DNA from: Gracilimonas halophila
GTDB taxonomy: Bacteria; Bacteroidota; Rhodothermia; Balneolales; Balneolaceae
Assembly (NCBI RefSeq): GCF_042684365.1
Contig: NZ_JBHULI010000024.1
Span: forward strand, 496,001 to 560,000
DNA: 64,000 bases
Reading direction: 5' to 3'
In this document: piece after piece, positions 18,701 to 27,174 of the stretch
How the letters are laid out: every line of letters starts with the position of its first letter
Position numbering within the stretch: the stretch's first letter is position 1
Made by a program: the position numbers and the translations under genes
Notes under the pieces: model-generated
What the model was told of the DNA's origin: nothing
What the model saw: the letters and a program-made list of their open reading frames with translations, nothing else
The model's database searches: none

Positions 18701-18891
18701 ACTTCTTCCCGTTTCAGATGGGGATTTATACGCTGAATGGCTTCCCGCAAGGGCTGCTCCATCAATACCTGACTGTAGGATGCACGTTGTGGTGTATCAC
18801 TGTCGGGAGCAATATCAGGACCGTGTACCACCTGCCAGCCATTTTCCGAAAACCATTGCAGACCTATTTCTTCAAGCTGTGTTTCGTTCAT
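15751..18891 (-). CDS. hsdR: Type I restriction enzyme, R (motor/endonuclease) subunit
   Basis: A 1046-residue HsdR. N-terminal nuclease domain with PDVVAFINGIPVAVIELKNP (the PD-ExK motif, near residue 140). Superfamily 2 translocase follows: Walker A VIWHTQGSGKSISM (near 312), ISDEAHRSQYG (DEAH-like box, near 417), FIGFTGTPV and the later IARVNRVFRDKQGG (motif VI). C-terminal helical region links to the methylase. Length is typical. It is the distal gene of the hsdM-hsdS-PHP-fic-hsdR cluster and is separated from fic by 60 bases. With HsdM and HsdS it cuts unmodified foreign DNA after ATP-driven translocation. Confidence 0.95.
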   Translation of the reverse strand: MNETQLEEIGLQWFSENGWQVVHGPDIAPDSDTPQRASYSQVLMEQPLREAIQRINPHLKREEVDEVIHKLRTITHPILVKRNKLFHSMLLDGVTIEIERDGKREPEPVRIVDFGNAENNNFQVVNQFTIQGTKQPRRPDVVAFINGIPVAVIELKNPDNEDTDIYSAFNQIQTYKDEIPDLFAYNVANIISDGYNARVGSLTANTEWYMPWRAIKNEDDRPKLEFELETVIKGFFNPELFLDYIRHFILFEQDGDHAIKKIAGYHQFHAVREAVKAVITASRAPEGRVEEQPRATYGDEVEPGSKKGGVIWHTQGSGKSISMVCFAGKLLQQPEMKNPTILVVTDRNDLDGQLFQTFSSAQDLLKQTPIQADSRDDLREQLSSRESGGIYFTTVQKFSTIGDEKRHPALSERHNLVVISDEAHRSQYGLKAQYDTKEQKYKYGYARHMRDALPNATFIGFTGTPVSMEDRDTRAVFGDYVSIYDIQDAVDDGATVPIYYESRLAKLDVNRAEIDELSDRVEEVVEEYEDESEREKTKSEWSTLAKLVGATPRITQVADDLVKHFEKRTAAIDGKAMVVGMSREICVDLYNAITEIRPEWHYEDPEKGQIKIIMTGSAADPAKMQPHIYPKKVKKRLEKRFKDPADEFKVVIVCDMWLTGFDAPSCHTMYIDKPMRGHNLMQAIARVNRVFRDKQGGLVVDYIGIANELKQALKTYTDSKGKGSPTLGAQQAYEILLEKLHIIRGMLHEFDYSGYETEAHNLVIPAANHVLELENGKKRFLDAVLSLNKAHSLCNTLDEVIELEKEIAFFNSIKAAINKFTAVERKRSEREKNSILKQILDNAVVAEGVEDVFSMAGLENPEIGLLSDEFLEDVRRMKYKNLAVELLEKLLKDEIRSRTKNNVVQQKKFSERLLETLRKYHNRAIETAQVIEELIEMAKDFKKAIKEEDALGLNKDEVAFYYALAENESAVREMGDEILKKIAVEITEKLRNSTTVDWQKRESVRAKLRILVRRTLRRYKYPPDEQKRAMELVMEQAEALADEWSK

Positions 18892-18951
18892 TATTCCTAA
18901 TTGTCTGTTTTGCTTAAAGTAACGGAATAAGATCTAAAATTATACTCTATT

Positions 18952-20160
18952 TTAAATCGAACCGGCCGGGTACAATTCCGGGAAATAATAGCCTACTACC
19001 TTCGGCGGAATATTAAAATACAATGGGCTCCGATGGGAATCAGACCTCACTAACTCTTCTTCCAATAACTGTTTGGTCAAGTCTCTGGCTGTTCTTTCGG
19101 CCATACCGATTAAACGCTGAACCTCCCCACGCTCTATTTTACCTCGCATCATCACTTCAGCCAATACATACTTGGTTTCCGGTCGAAGTGTCGATTCTCC
19201 TGGAATGGAACCCTGAGCGCGCAGATTTCCATAAGCCATAATCCGGTCTCTCAAATCTTCGAGGTTCAATAATTTCTTCATGAAATGAATTTGATCTAAG
19301 GCGGTCTCAAAGAAGAAAGAACAAAAAGAGTTCAGGGCTTTTTCCGATAAGTTGCCTCGTCCATCCAAATCTCCTCTTCTTGGACTATCTGCGCTGGCTA
19401 AGTAGTTTCTGTATTCTTCGTCTTTTCTTGCCAAACCTCGGGATAGGGTCCAAAGTCCGTAAGACTCGATATTGGCTCTTCGCAGGTACGCATAGGTAAA
19501 CAAACGGCTCACACGACCATTTCCATCTAAAAAAGGGTGAATCCATACCAAACGGTGATGGCTTGCTGCCGCCGCCAATAATAACGTATGGCCAGATAAT
19601 TTTTCAGGATCATATTTCTTTTCAAAATGAGTCAGGAAGGCTTCTAACGCACTATGAACAGGAGCCACATGCTCACCTACTTCTACATTTTGGGTTCGAA
19701 TCTCCCCCGGAACCATCTCAATGATCTCATCCGAGTCTTTTTTTCTGATCTTCAGAAAACTGTCGGGGACTCTTGAATAGAATTCCCGATGAATCCAGCA
19801 AAGAAACTCTGATGAACATACCGGAACCTTCTCCCCATTCTCAAAGCGATAATCAATAAGTTTTTGCACTTCTATGTGTGCCACACTTAGCTTCTGCAAC
19901 CCCTTCTTTTCATCATCTTTACTGTATTCTTTTCGTACGGCCCGTTCAATATCTACCGGGTTGGTGTGCTCTCCTTCTATGCGGTTTGAATAGTAACTGT
20001 TAATATGCCGTAGCAACCGTGCAATCTCTTTACGAGTGAGTGGGTGCACCAATCCACCTAATTCAGCTTCCAGTCGAAATACCTCCATAGCCAGATCCAC
20101 CAATGGCTTGGTTGCCTTTGGAAACAGGGGCTCCATATGTGAAGGACGATCAAACATCAT
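18952..20160 (-). CDS. Fic-domain protein (probable AMP-transferase), N-terminal inhibitory motif
   Basis: A 402-residue Fic protein. The catalytic loop WIHPFLDGNGRVSRLF (near residue 210) contains the full HPFxxGNGR motif needed for nucleotide transfer. Upstream, YYSNRIEGEHT (near 57) fits the (S/T)xxxE(G/N) inhibitory helix of class II Fic enzymes, whose glutamate blocks ATP binding. The C-terminal part carries a winged-helix-like region (LAEVMMRGKIERGEVQRLIG). Fic genes are often found between hsdS and hsdR of type I systems, as here, but their role there is unsettled. Its own leader has two copies of a TTGCCGGTTC-type repeat. Confidence 0.92.
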   Translation of the reverse strand: MMFDRPSHMEPLFPKATKPLVDLAMEVFRLEAELGGLVHPLTRKEIARLLRHINSYYSNRIEGEHTNPVDIERAVRKEYSKDDEKKGLQKLSVAHIEVQKLIDYRFENGEKVPVCSSEFLCWIHREFYSRVPDSFLKIRKKDSDEIIEMVPGEIRTQNVEVGEHVAPVHSALEAFLTHFEKKYDPEKLSGHTLLLAAAASHHRLVWIHPFLDGNGRVSRLFTYAYLRRANIESYGLWTLSRGLARKDEEYRNYLASADSPRRGDLDGRGNLSEKALNSFCSFFFETALDQIHFMKKLLNLEDLRDRIMAYGNLRAQGSIPGESTLRPETKYVLAEVMMRGKIERGEVQRLIGMAERTARDLTKQLLEEELVRSDSHRSPLYFNIPPKVVGYYFPELYPAGSI

Positions 20161-20170
20161 GACTGTATTT

Positions 20171-20285
20171 TTGCCGGTTCTTTTGCCGGTTTATATATGT
20201 GGTATAAGTGTATTCAAACCATGATAATATCCGACTTTATTTGATAATATGAAAAAGAAATATTGCCGGTTCTTTTGCCGGTTAA
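20171..20285. promoter_or_regulatory. Direct repeats in the fic leader
   Basis: TTGCCGGTTCTTTTGCCGGT occurs at 20171-20190 and again at 20263-20282, 92 bases apart, and each copy is itself two TTGCCGGTT units. They lie upstream of fic, on the side of its promoter. Confidence 0.5.
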
Positions 20286-20305
20286 ACTTACTCTTTGAAT
20301 ACTCT

Positions 20306-20338
20306 TCCTAACTCCTTAGCTTTGCTAAGGAGTTAGGA
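20306..20338. terminator. Perfect 15-bp hairpin after the PHP gene
   Basis: Arms TCCTAACTCCTTAGC and GCTAAGGAGTTAGGA with a TTT loop, just past the PHP gene stop at 20347 on the minus strand. No T-run follows, so it may stabilise or partly stop the upstream transcript rather than being a canonical terminator. Confidence 0.55.
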
Positions 20339-20346
20339 TCTTATAC

Positions 20347-21369
20347 TCATTCCACATGCTTCGAATCAACAAAATGTGGTACATCAATAATCTTAGCCAA
20401 ATCCCGCTGATGTTTTACCTTATCATAATAAGTCATCGACCATACAGGTGGATTCAGAATTAGATCAGTAAAATTATTTTGTTCACGATGTTGATGATCA
20501 AATACTAAAACACAATTATTCTTACTTTGTTTTTTTCTTCTTGTACCGCTTTGTTTTGCTCCCTGCATGCATTTTTGTAAAGATAGAGTGAGATGAAATC
20601 CCATAAATTGCCATAAACTCTGAATCTCTTTAAAATCAAATTCATCATGCTCTTTAATGAATTTAATATTATCAACTGCTGTAAATACAATATCTGCCTT
20701 ATTTATTATCGACTTTTTTGTGGCGATAGATGCATCAGACCAACGCAAACTGTCCCATTCAGTCTTTCCAATAGCGATTAAATTTTTACCAATAAAACAA
20801 TCTCTCTTTAATGCTTTGAAGATTTGTTCCTCTTTGACATTTAAATTGTTAAATCCTTCGATTAAATCGCTTCCATAATTTTCCAATTCTTCCGCAGGTA
20901 TATTTTCCTTGATAGATCTACCAAGATCCGAAATGCTTTCCTTTGTAATAGCCCGATTCCACTCTTGTCCATCATTCAATACATAACTTTGATCAAGTGT
21001 ATTTAAGAATTGGGATTTAATATTTTCAACCGATACTTCTTCAGAAAAAATCACATGTAGATTCATTCTCTTAAAGGAACCAAAGTCTACACCAGCGAAT
21101 TTTTCAATTCTGAATTCAATTACAGGTAATAATAAATCAATATTTTCAAGACGATAATTTTCTCTTTTCTCTCTCAAAAGTCTCTCATAACCATCCAAAA
21201 ACATGTAGTCATTTATACCCAAAACTTTGAACTCAGAAGGCAAAGATTCTAAGTCTTTTAGAAATTTTTCCCAAACGTCTTCTTGATTTCCAAAATGATG
21301 TACTATTGATGCCGGTGTATGAACATGTAAATCCCATTTTCTCCAAACAGAGCCCCGTGGATCATTCAT
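20347..21369 (-). CDS. PHP-domain protein, N-terminal half of a TrlF-like architecture
   Basis: A 340-residue protein starting GSVWRKWDLHVHTPASIVHH, where HVH is the PHP metal motif. EFKVLGINDYMFLDGYERL and LIAIGKTEWDSLRWSD follow. These blocks match the N-terminal PHP domain of the large (about 900-1000 residue) TrlF-type PHP-ATPase proteins found with restriction systems, as I recall that family. Here the match stops after ADIVFTAVDNI (about 235); the remaining 105 residues are unfamiliar, and no Walker A or ATPase part follows. It sits between hsdS and fic. It may be a stable short variant or a truncated gene fused to new sequence. Confidence 0.65.
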   Translation of the reverse strand: MNDPRGSVWRKWDLHVHTPASIVHHFGNQEDVWEKFLKDLESLPSEFKVLGINDYMFLDGYERLLREKRENYRLENIDLLLPVIEFRIEKFAGVDFGSFKRMNLHVIFSEEVSVENIKSQFLNTLDQSYVLNDGQEWNRAITKESISDLGRSIKENIPAEELENYGSDLIEGFNNLNVKEEQIFKALKRDCFIGKNLIAIGKTEWDSLRWSDASIATKKSIINKADIVFTAVDNIKFIKEHDEFDFKEIQSLWQFMGFHLTLSLQKCMQGAKQSGTRRKKQSKNNCVLVFDHQHREQNNFTDLILNPPVWSMTYYDKVKHQRDLAKIIDVPHFVDSKHVE

Positions 21370-21393
21370 TTTATTTCTCCTGCATTTAATTAG

Positions 21394-22689
21394 TTAGTTA
21401 AGTTCTAATTCCCCCGAAATCAACTTCGGCAAAAGCGTATCTCTTAGTTGAGATAAAGTTAAATTCTCATTTCGATTCTTATTGATCTTAATAATTAATG
21501 GCTTAATAAATTCAGCAAACAACTCATCCAATTCATTATTTGGAGTAACTACTTCTTTTACTTTTAATTCACTCCAATGCCTGCGGTACTCCTGAAACTG
21601 CTGTAAGTCTCTAATTGCGTAGTAAGTCCAGTAAGAATCAAATTCTTCCCCTTGTAAAGGAATAACATTTGGAGCTATATCAAAAGGTTCAATTACTAAG
21701 TGGGTTATACAGGTATGATCGCCAAAGATGAAATATGGATTGTCGGGTGATGCATCATAACCTGCTTCTTCATTGTGGTAGCCCATTATTATTCCTTCTC
21801 CTTGTTCAAGCACAACAACTTTGCCAGTTTCCTCAACTTCATCTTTTTTTACTCGTTTTGGAGCTCGAAATCTTTTTAAAATATCTTCAGCTATTTTCAC
21901 CTCCCACCCCTTCGGCACTTCCCCAATCTCACTCTCCACCAATTCATCCGGAAAAAGTTCGGCGGTTCGGGAAAGTTGTCGTTGCTGGGCCTCCGACATA
22001 CTGGTGAGTTTTTGTTCGAGAGCGGCTTCGATCTCATCCCAATCCTGGTCTTCCAAAGAAATACCCGCAATGGCAGCCATAGCAGCGCGGTTAGGGTCGC
22101 GGCCGGCGGAGGTGGCTTCTATTTTGGCACGGACAGGATCAAAATCCACAAACCAGCTCTTGAAGATCGCCTGAGCTATGGCTTCCAGTGTTTCGTTGGC
22201 TCTTTTATTTATTTGGATCTTTTTGTCAAGTGATGCTAGTTGACTGGCTATTGATTTTCTAATAATTGGATCTGTAGGCCATTTAATTAAAAAATTATGC
22301 ATGTCAGATTTTTTGGCATTACCAAAAACAGATCCTGAATCATTTATTGCACCCCAATAGTTATTTCTCTGCTTAATAGCGTATTCCAAGTACTCTTGGT
22401 CCTGATCATTCTTTGCTCGAATTGCGCATAAACCACGACCAATAGCACAGTCTGTATTTGAAATATTAATTGATCCAACAGGAGCCCTTACACTAAATAA
22501 AATGTCACCTTTTTTCGCATTACGTTTTGGCTGAGTTGTATACTTTTGAACTATTGGATATCGATCTGTAAACTCCGCACTTCCTTGAAAGAACGGAGTG
22601 CCTTCACCAGTTTCATTTATATATTCACCTTTGGGAGAAGTACCCATAGTTATTTCAGCAACTTCAGATAGTTTTACTTCAGAGCTCAT
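21394..22689 (-). CDS. hsdS: Type I restriction enzyme, S (specificity) subunit
   Basis: A 431-residue HsdS with two target-recognition halves. The first half opens VKLSEVAEITMGTSPKGEYI and ends in the conserved helix IASQLASLDKKIQINKRAN. The second begins IGEVPKGWEVKIAEDIL (near 255) and ends with LSQLRDTLLPKLISGEL. This subunit decides the two-part DNA target. The gene overlaps hsdM by 11 bases, so it is translationally coupled. The target sequence cannot be read from the protein by eye. Confidence 0.95.
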   Translation of the reverse strand: MSSEVKLSEVAEITMGTSPKGEYINETGEGTPFFQGSAEFTDRYPIVQKYTTQPKRNAKKGDILFSVRAPVGSINISNTDCAIGRGLCAIRAKNDQDQEYLEYAIKQRNNYWGAINDSGSVFGNAKKSDMHNFLIKWPTDPIIRKSIASQLASLDKKIQINKRANETLEAIAQAIFKSWFVDFDPVRAKIEATSAGRDPNRAAMAAIAGISLEDQDWDEIEAALEQKLTSMSEAQQRQLSRTAELFPDELVESEIGEVPKGWEVKIAEDILKRFRAPKRVKKDEVEETGKVVVLEQGEGIIMGYHNEEAGYDASPDNPYFIFGDHTCITHLVIEPFDIAPNVIPLQGEEFDSYWTYYAIRDLQQFQEYRRHWSELKVKEVVTPNNELDELFAEFIKPLIIKINKNRNENLTLSQLRDTLLPKLISGELELN

Positions 22690-24370
22690 ACCCCAACCCC
22701 GCTAAGTTTTCTTTAATCCTAGTTTCTAAAGCTTCACTTTCTTCAAACTGGGTTTTCAGTCGGGCAGTGAGTTTCTCAATCTTTTCCGAAAAGGGAATGC
22801 CGTCGTCTTCGGTTTCGGGAGCGCCTACGTAGCGGCCGGGCGTAAGCACATAATCGTTTTTCCGTATCTCGTCCAGCGTGGCGGATTTGCAATAGCCGGG
22901 AATGTCTTCGTAGTCCTCGCTGCCCTTTTGCCAGTTGGTGAGGGTTTCGGCTATATCCTTGATCTCTTCGGGTTTAAAATCGCGGAGTACGCGGTCTTTC
23001 ATGTAGCCTTTTTCACGGGCATCTATGAAGAGTACTTTGCCGGAGCGGTCGCCTTTGCCTTTCCCGTCCGGTGTTTTGGTGCCGTTGGTTTTGTTCTTGG
23101 TCAAAAACCAGATACAGGCGGGAATTTGCGTGTTGGTGAATAGCTGTCCCGGCAGGGCCACCATGCATTCCACCAAATCGGCTTCCAGCAGGTTCTTCCG
23201 GATCTCGCCCTCTCCGCTCGTTTGTGAACTCATGGAGCCGTTGGCCAGCAGCAGCGCCAAACTTCCGTTGGGTGACAGGTGGTACAGCATGTGCTGCAGC
23301 CACGCAAAGTTGGCGTTGCCCTCGGGCGGTGTACCGTATTCCCATCGAGGGTCATCGGCCAGCTTCTCATTCCACCAGTCCTTTACGTTAAAAGGCGGAT
23401 TGGCCATCACGTAATCGGCGCGCAGGTCGGGGTGTTGGTCGTTGGTAAAACTGTCGGCGGGCTGTTTCCCAAAATCAAAATCAATACCGCGAATAGCCAT
23501 GTTCATAGCTGCCAGTCGCCACGTGGTGGGATTACTTTCCTGTCCATACACGCTAATCTGTCCAATCTTTCCACCATACTCTTCAATAAATTCCTCGCTC
23601 TGCACAAAAAATCCACCCGAGCCCATGGCCGGATCATACACGCGGCCTTCAAAGGGTTTCAGCATCTGCACCATCAGCTTCACAATGCTTTTGGGCGTGT
23701 AATACTGTCCGCCTTTCTTGCCCTCGGCCAGCGCAAATTCCCCCAGAAAATACTCATACACATGCCCCAGAATATCCTTGGAGTTTATACTGAGCGGTTT
23801 CCCCTTATACTCTTTGGCATTAAAATTCGCATCCGAAAACAGGTCAATCAGCTCACCCAGTTTCTCCGGCGGCAACTGCTTCTGCGAATACGTACGATCC
23901 AGAATATTCTTCAGCTTGGGATTTTCCTTTTCGATAGCTCCGTTGGCATCGTCAATCAGTCGCGCCACATTTTTAAACTCATATTTCTCTCCCTCAGGAA
24001 GCTCAATGATATCCCCGTTGGAAAGCTTGTTGTTTTGCTTCAGCGTTTCCCATCTAGCCAGCGGTGGCACCCAAAATACATTCTTGGCGATGTAGTAGTC
24101 GCGCACTTCCAGTTCCTCTTCAATCAAAGCCTCGTATTCCTCATCGCTCATATCATCCTGCGGGATGTAGAAATCGTGGTCTTCATTCCGAAAATGCTCG
24201 CGGAGTTCGTCCCGGCGTTCATCAAAAGCATCCGATACATATTTGAGGAAGATGAGTCCCAGCACCACGTGTTTATACACGGCGGCATCCAGGTTATTGC
24301 GGAGCTTATCGGCGGCGCTCCAAAGTTTTTTATCAAGGTCCTTAAGAAATTCCTGCTCGGCTTTCTGCAT
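22679..24370 (-). CDS. hsdM: Type I restriction enzyme, M (N6-adenine methylase) subunit
   Basis: A 563-residue HsdM. N-terminal helical domain (EFLKDLDKKLWSAADKLRNN), then the methylase core: GGQYYTPKSIVKLMVQML (near 227), SAM-binding motif VYDPAMGSGGFFVQS (near 250), and catalytic NPPFNVKDWW (near 330, NPPF). C-terminal region with FEESEALETRIKENLAG. First gene of the restriction operon. It methylates adenine in the target chosen by HsdS, protecting the host. The high-GC codons here contrast with the AT-rich PHP gene downstream. Confidence 0.96.
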   Translation of the reverse strand: MQKAEQEFLKDLDKKLWSAADKLRNNLDAAVYKHVVLGLIFLKYVSDAFDERRDELREHFRNEDHDFYIPQDDMSDEEYEALIEEELEVRDYYIAKNVFWVPPLARWETLKQNNKLSNGDIIELPEGEKYEFKNVARLIDDANGAIEKENPKLKNILDRTYSQKQLPPEKLGELIDLFSDANFNAKEYKGKPLSINSKDILGHVYEYFLGEFALAEGKKGGQYYTPKSIVKLMVQMLKPFEGRVYDPAMGSGGFFVQSEEFIEEYGGKIGQISVYGQESNPTTWRLAAMNMAIRGIDFDFGKQPADSFTNDQHPDLRADYVMANPPFNVKDWWNEKLADDPRWEYGTPPEGNANFAWLQHMLYHLSPNGSLALLLANGSMSSQTSGEGEIRKNLLEADLVECMVALPGQLFTNTQIPACIWFLTKNKTNGTKTPDGKGKGDRSGKVLFIDAREKGYMKDRVLRDFKPEEIKDIAETLTNWQKGSEDYEDIPGYCKSATLDEIRKNDYVLTPGRYVGAPETEDDGIPFSEKIEKLTARLKTQFEESEALETRIKENLAGLGYEL

Positions 24371-24447
24371 GTACTCCGTTCGGTAGGTTTATAATTCTAA
24401 ATAACAGTTGATTATAGGGAAAGGAGGTGTGAGATTAAAGAAGTAGT

Positions 24448-26409
24448 TTAGGATTGATTTTTCAAAGATTCCCAATGCTGATAAATCATCACCATAGCCA
24501 GCGTATCCAACTCACAATACCGAAGTAAAGCTTCAAACACCCTCTCCCGCTCCTCCTCCGGCACATCATCAAACTGCATGCGCGCCCAAGCCATCATAGC
24601 GGTGCCACCTTCAGTGATTCGGTCATCCAGGTCAAGATCCAGATCTTCAATTTCATCCTCATCCGGAATGCCATACCCCACCGGGTCAAGCAGTTTGTAG
24701 GGATTGATCACCTTTCCACTTTCATCGGTTTGGCAGAGTACTTTGTTCTTCATACTCAAACCTGAATAAGGATCAGAGTAGATCTCCTTGAGGGCGTCAC
24801 TTTCATTCAGCACGGCCGGTAATACATCTTTGATGCTGTTCGAACCGCCCATGTGCACTGAGTAGTAATACTTAACAACCAGTCTCTGTTGGTCAATTAA
24901 ATAACGAGGAGATTCTTCATTCACCAAGGTATCGATCCAGGCGATCAATGCATCTTTATCTGCTTCTTCTGATTCGTTTAATCTCTTTTTAACATCATTC
25001 AAGACCGTCTTTTCATAATGATGATACATGAACACGCTGCCTTCATCCTTCTCCAATACCTTTTTTAGCTCCCTGACAAAATCGAATCCGGGATACACAC
25101 CCTTTCGCTTATCCACCCATTCGGCTGCATGCTCCACCCGACCGTCTTCATATACATTATGGATGGAAAACTGAAAGGGAATTTTCTTGTAGGGATAGCA
25201 CCCTTTATGAAATGGAATGGCCGGAGCAATCCCCTCAAAATCGATGAAGTGCAACGGGTAGGTCCAGCGGTCCATTTCCTGGAAGAGTCCGGGCAGGATA
25301 ACTTCGCTGTCATCATGCCTCCCGGTCATCTTCATAACCTGTGCTAGCTGCCGCTGTTTTCGTCCATCATCCCAGATTGGTTGTTGGTAGAGCGTTTCTT
25401 CATCTACTTCCAGATACTCCGGATTGAGTTCTTCCATGAGGTAGATCTCGTCCTCTATATACTGTTTAGATTTGGCGTGCCATACATCAAAAGCGTGAGG
25501 TTTGGAGAGTTCTGCCTCGCTCCAGTTCAGATCCTCTTTCCAGCATTCATTAAATCCGGCTTTTTTGCCGTTCAGTTTATCAGCCTTGACGCGGTGTTCG
25601 CAATTCCGACACTTGGCCCCAATGCTCACCGGGTACTTTTTATCGTTACGGATCAGCTCGCAGAGCCCGTTGATCCATCGGTCAAACCCTTTGGCTTCGA
25701 GCTCACTTTCCGGCTCACGTGCTTCCCCGTTAAAGATCAGAGCCACCTCATCCGCTACAGGGATAGTTTTCATGATGTGATTACCAAGGTCCATGTCAGC
25801 TATGTCTTCTGTCAGCCTGACCTCACTCCGGCCTTCTTCATTCTCCTCGATCTTAAAGTACTGATGCAGTCCTTCCACACTGGTGGGCGTGTCTTTATCG
25901 ATGAGCATGAGGTACGGACGAATCTCAAATTCGGGATATGCCTTCTGCATGACCCAGGTTTGAAAAGCCACATCGTAGAGGTACTTATGCCAATTGGATC
26001 GCATTGAGCCATTTTGCAGATAAAATCCTTCCTTATCATCCCACGATTTCGACTTCACTTCAATGAGATCGATCCGGTTTCCTTCCTTCACTAAGATATC
26101 GACCAAGGCATAGGTCAGCCCGTGACGAATAGCTGCCTCGTAGATTATGACCTCATCCTGTTGCAACAGCTCATTAGTCTGCTCAATGGAAACGGATTTA
26201 TTCCTGGAATAGGGAATTTCAACACCACCGGGATAGTACAGCTTGGCTAATTCTCCGACCTGAATACCGCCTTCTGCTAAAGCTTGCAGAAAATCATTAT
26301 CGTCTTGTGAAGTAGCGTACTCATTATCGTGGTTTTTATAGTAGAGTTTTGTTGGGCATTCCAGACAGTGGGTGAATTTGGATTTTGTGAGATATGCAAT
26401 CTTATTCAT
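24448..26409 (-). CDS. DUF2779 protein: Cas4-like plus DnaQ-like nuclease domains
   Basis: A 653-residue protein. The N-terminal part has FTHCLECPTKLYY (near 13-25) and later AKCRNCEHR (near 275) and a Cys in FNECW, a four-cysteine pattern as in iron-sulfur Cas4/AddB-like nucleases, with DLIEVKSKSWDD as the PD-(D/E)xK core. The C-terminal DUF2779 region has LHFIDFEGIAPAIPFHKG (DxE), YHHYEKTVL and YCELDTLAMVMI, fitting an RNase-H/DnaQ-like 3'-5' exonuclease. So it appears to be a two-domain nuclease; this reading is inference from motifs. It lies 77 bases upstream of hsdM in reading order. A broken paralogue lies at 46196-47313. Confidence 0.75.
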   Translation of the reverse strand: MNKIAYLTKSKFTHCLECPTKLYYKNHDNEYATSQDDNDFLQALAEGGIQVGELAKLYYPGGVEIPYSRNKSVSIEQTNELLQQDEVIIYEAAIRHGLTYALVDILVKEGNRIDLIEVKSKSWDDKEGFYLQNGSMRSNWHKYLYDVAFQTWVMQKAYPEFEIRPYLMLIDKDTPTSVEGLHQYFKIEENEEGRSEVRLTEDIADMDLGNHIMKTIPVADEVALIFNGEAREPESELEAKGFDRWINGLCELIRNDKKYPVSIGAKCRNCEHRVKADKLNGKKAGFNECWKEDLNWSEAELSKPHAFDVWHAKSKQYIEDEIYLMEELNPEYLEVDEETLYQQPIWDDGRKQRQLAQVMKMTGRHDDSEVILPGLFQEMDRWTYPLHFIDFEGIAPAIPFHKGCYPYKKIPFQFSIHNVYEDGRVEHAAEWVDKRKGVYPGFDFVRELKKVLEKDEGSVFMYHHYEKTVLNDVKKRLNESEEADKDALIAWIDTLVNEESPRYLIDQQRLVVKYYYSVHMGGSNSIKDVLPAVLNESDALKEIYSDPYSGLSMKNKVLCQTDESGKVINPYKLLDPVGYGIPDEDEIEDLDLDLDDRITEGGTAMMAWARMQFDDVPEEERERVFEALLRYCELDTLAMVMIYQHWESLKNQS

Positions 26410-26482
26410 AAGTACTCCGAAAATAATTGGTTTAGCCCTGTATAGTTAACATACAAATTACGTTAGCCAGGTTCAGGCGGTC

Positions 26483-26704
26483 TTAGTTTTTACTCATCTT
26501 TTCTCTCATTAATTGCTGAGCCGTCTCCCAATCAAGCGGTGATTTCAGGCCACCTTTCATAAAGCGATCCATTTCGTTTAGAGTCGCATTAACTCCCTCA
26601 TCAAAGCCACTTGAATAGCCGTTTTCGTGCCCTTTTTGAAAACCGATATAAAACCCGGTAAAGAACATAACTGTACTTCCGATTAAATAAACTATAGCAC
26701 TCAT
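26483..26704 (-). CDS. Small single-helix membrane protein
   Basis: About 73 residues from ATG 26704 (MSAIVYLIGSTVMFFTGFYI); an upstream ATG at 26755 would add a polar stretch before the helix. One N-terminal membrane segment, then GFQKGHENGYSSGFDEGVNA, glycine-rich, and a charged tail. Family not recognised. Lies just upstream of the DUF2779 gene on the same strand. Confidence 0.55.
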   Translation of the reverse strand: MSAIVYLIGSTVMFFTGFYIGFQKGHENGYSSGFDEGVNATLNEMDRFMKGGLKSPLDWETAQQLMREKMSKN

Positions 26705-26911
26705 TGTATCTTCTCGCTTAATTTTATATGGGTAAGTAACATACCATTTACCCATGACAGATTATGTCACCCCAAATATATATTTCGATCATAATTTTGC
26801 CCTGATGCCTAATGAAGCAATCTGATTTGTTATACTATTAAAATTATAAGATATTGTTTATTATTTACTTATAAATATTACCATAACAATGTATAGCAAT
26901 CATCAAATATC

Positions 26912-27109
26912 ATGACTCATAAATTCCCTTATCTTCCCAAACCAAAGTTCAAAGAGCGTCAATACATAACCGATGGAGAGGGGCAGTCCTTCGAGATCCG
27001 TTTTATCGAATACGACTTTGAGAAAGAAGAGTATTACTATTTTCCCATTCCGGATACTTTTGCAAGAAAGATCTATGATCTAATGCCAAGATCACTGAGC
27101 CTCCGATGA
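26912..27109 (+). CDS. Small hypothetical protein
   Basis: A 65-residue charged protein (KFPYLPKPKFKERQYITDGE, then EYDFEKEEYYYFPIPDTF). No family recognised. Its TGA overlaps the ATG of a 22-codon ORF (27106-27174) in an ATGA arrangement. It runs opposite to the neighbouring genes. Confidence 0.45.
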   Translation: MTHKFPYLPKPKFKERQYITDGEGQSFEIRFIEYDFEKEEYYYFPIPDTFARKIYDLMPRSLSLR

Positions 27110-27174
27110 GTACCAGTATGTATATTTATGAGGTTCTATTTGGCAACAAAAAGAAGGCCAAGGAAAAAGACTGA
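27106..27174 (+). CDS. Tiny ORF 1, paralogue of 29024-29140
   Basis: 22 residues, MSTSMYIYEVLFGNKKKAKE plus KD. The core YEVLFGNKKKAK is nearly the same as YELLFANKRKAK in the tiny ORF on the other side of the hipBST operon. Start overlaps the upstream stop (ATGA). Similar peptides encoded at both flanks argue that the frame matters, although expression is unproven. Confidence 0.4.
   Translation: MSTSMYIYEVLFGNKKKAKEKD

Noticed and set aside
23279..24394. Long plus-strand open frame opposite hsdM
   Set aside because: It is antisense to a strongly conserved methylase, shows no domain and is explained by the codon bias of hsdM.
25381..26007. Plus-strand open frame opposite the DUF2779 gene
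   Set aside because: Antisense shadow; the minus strand carries clear conserved motifs.
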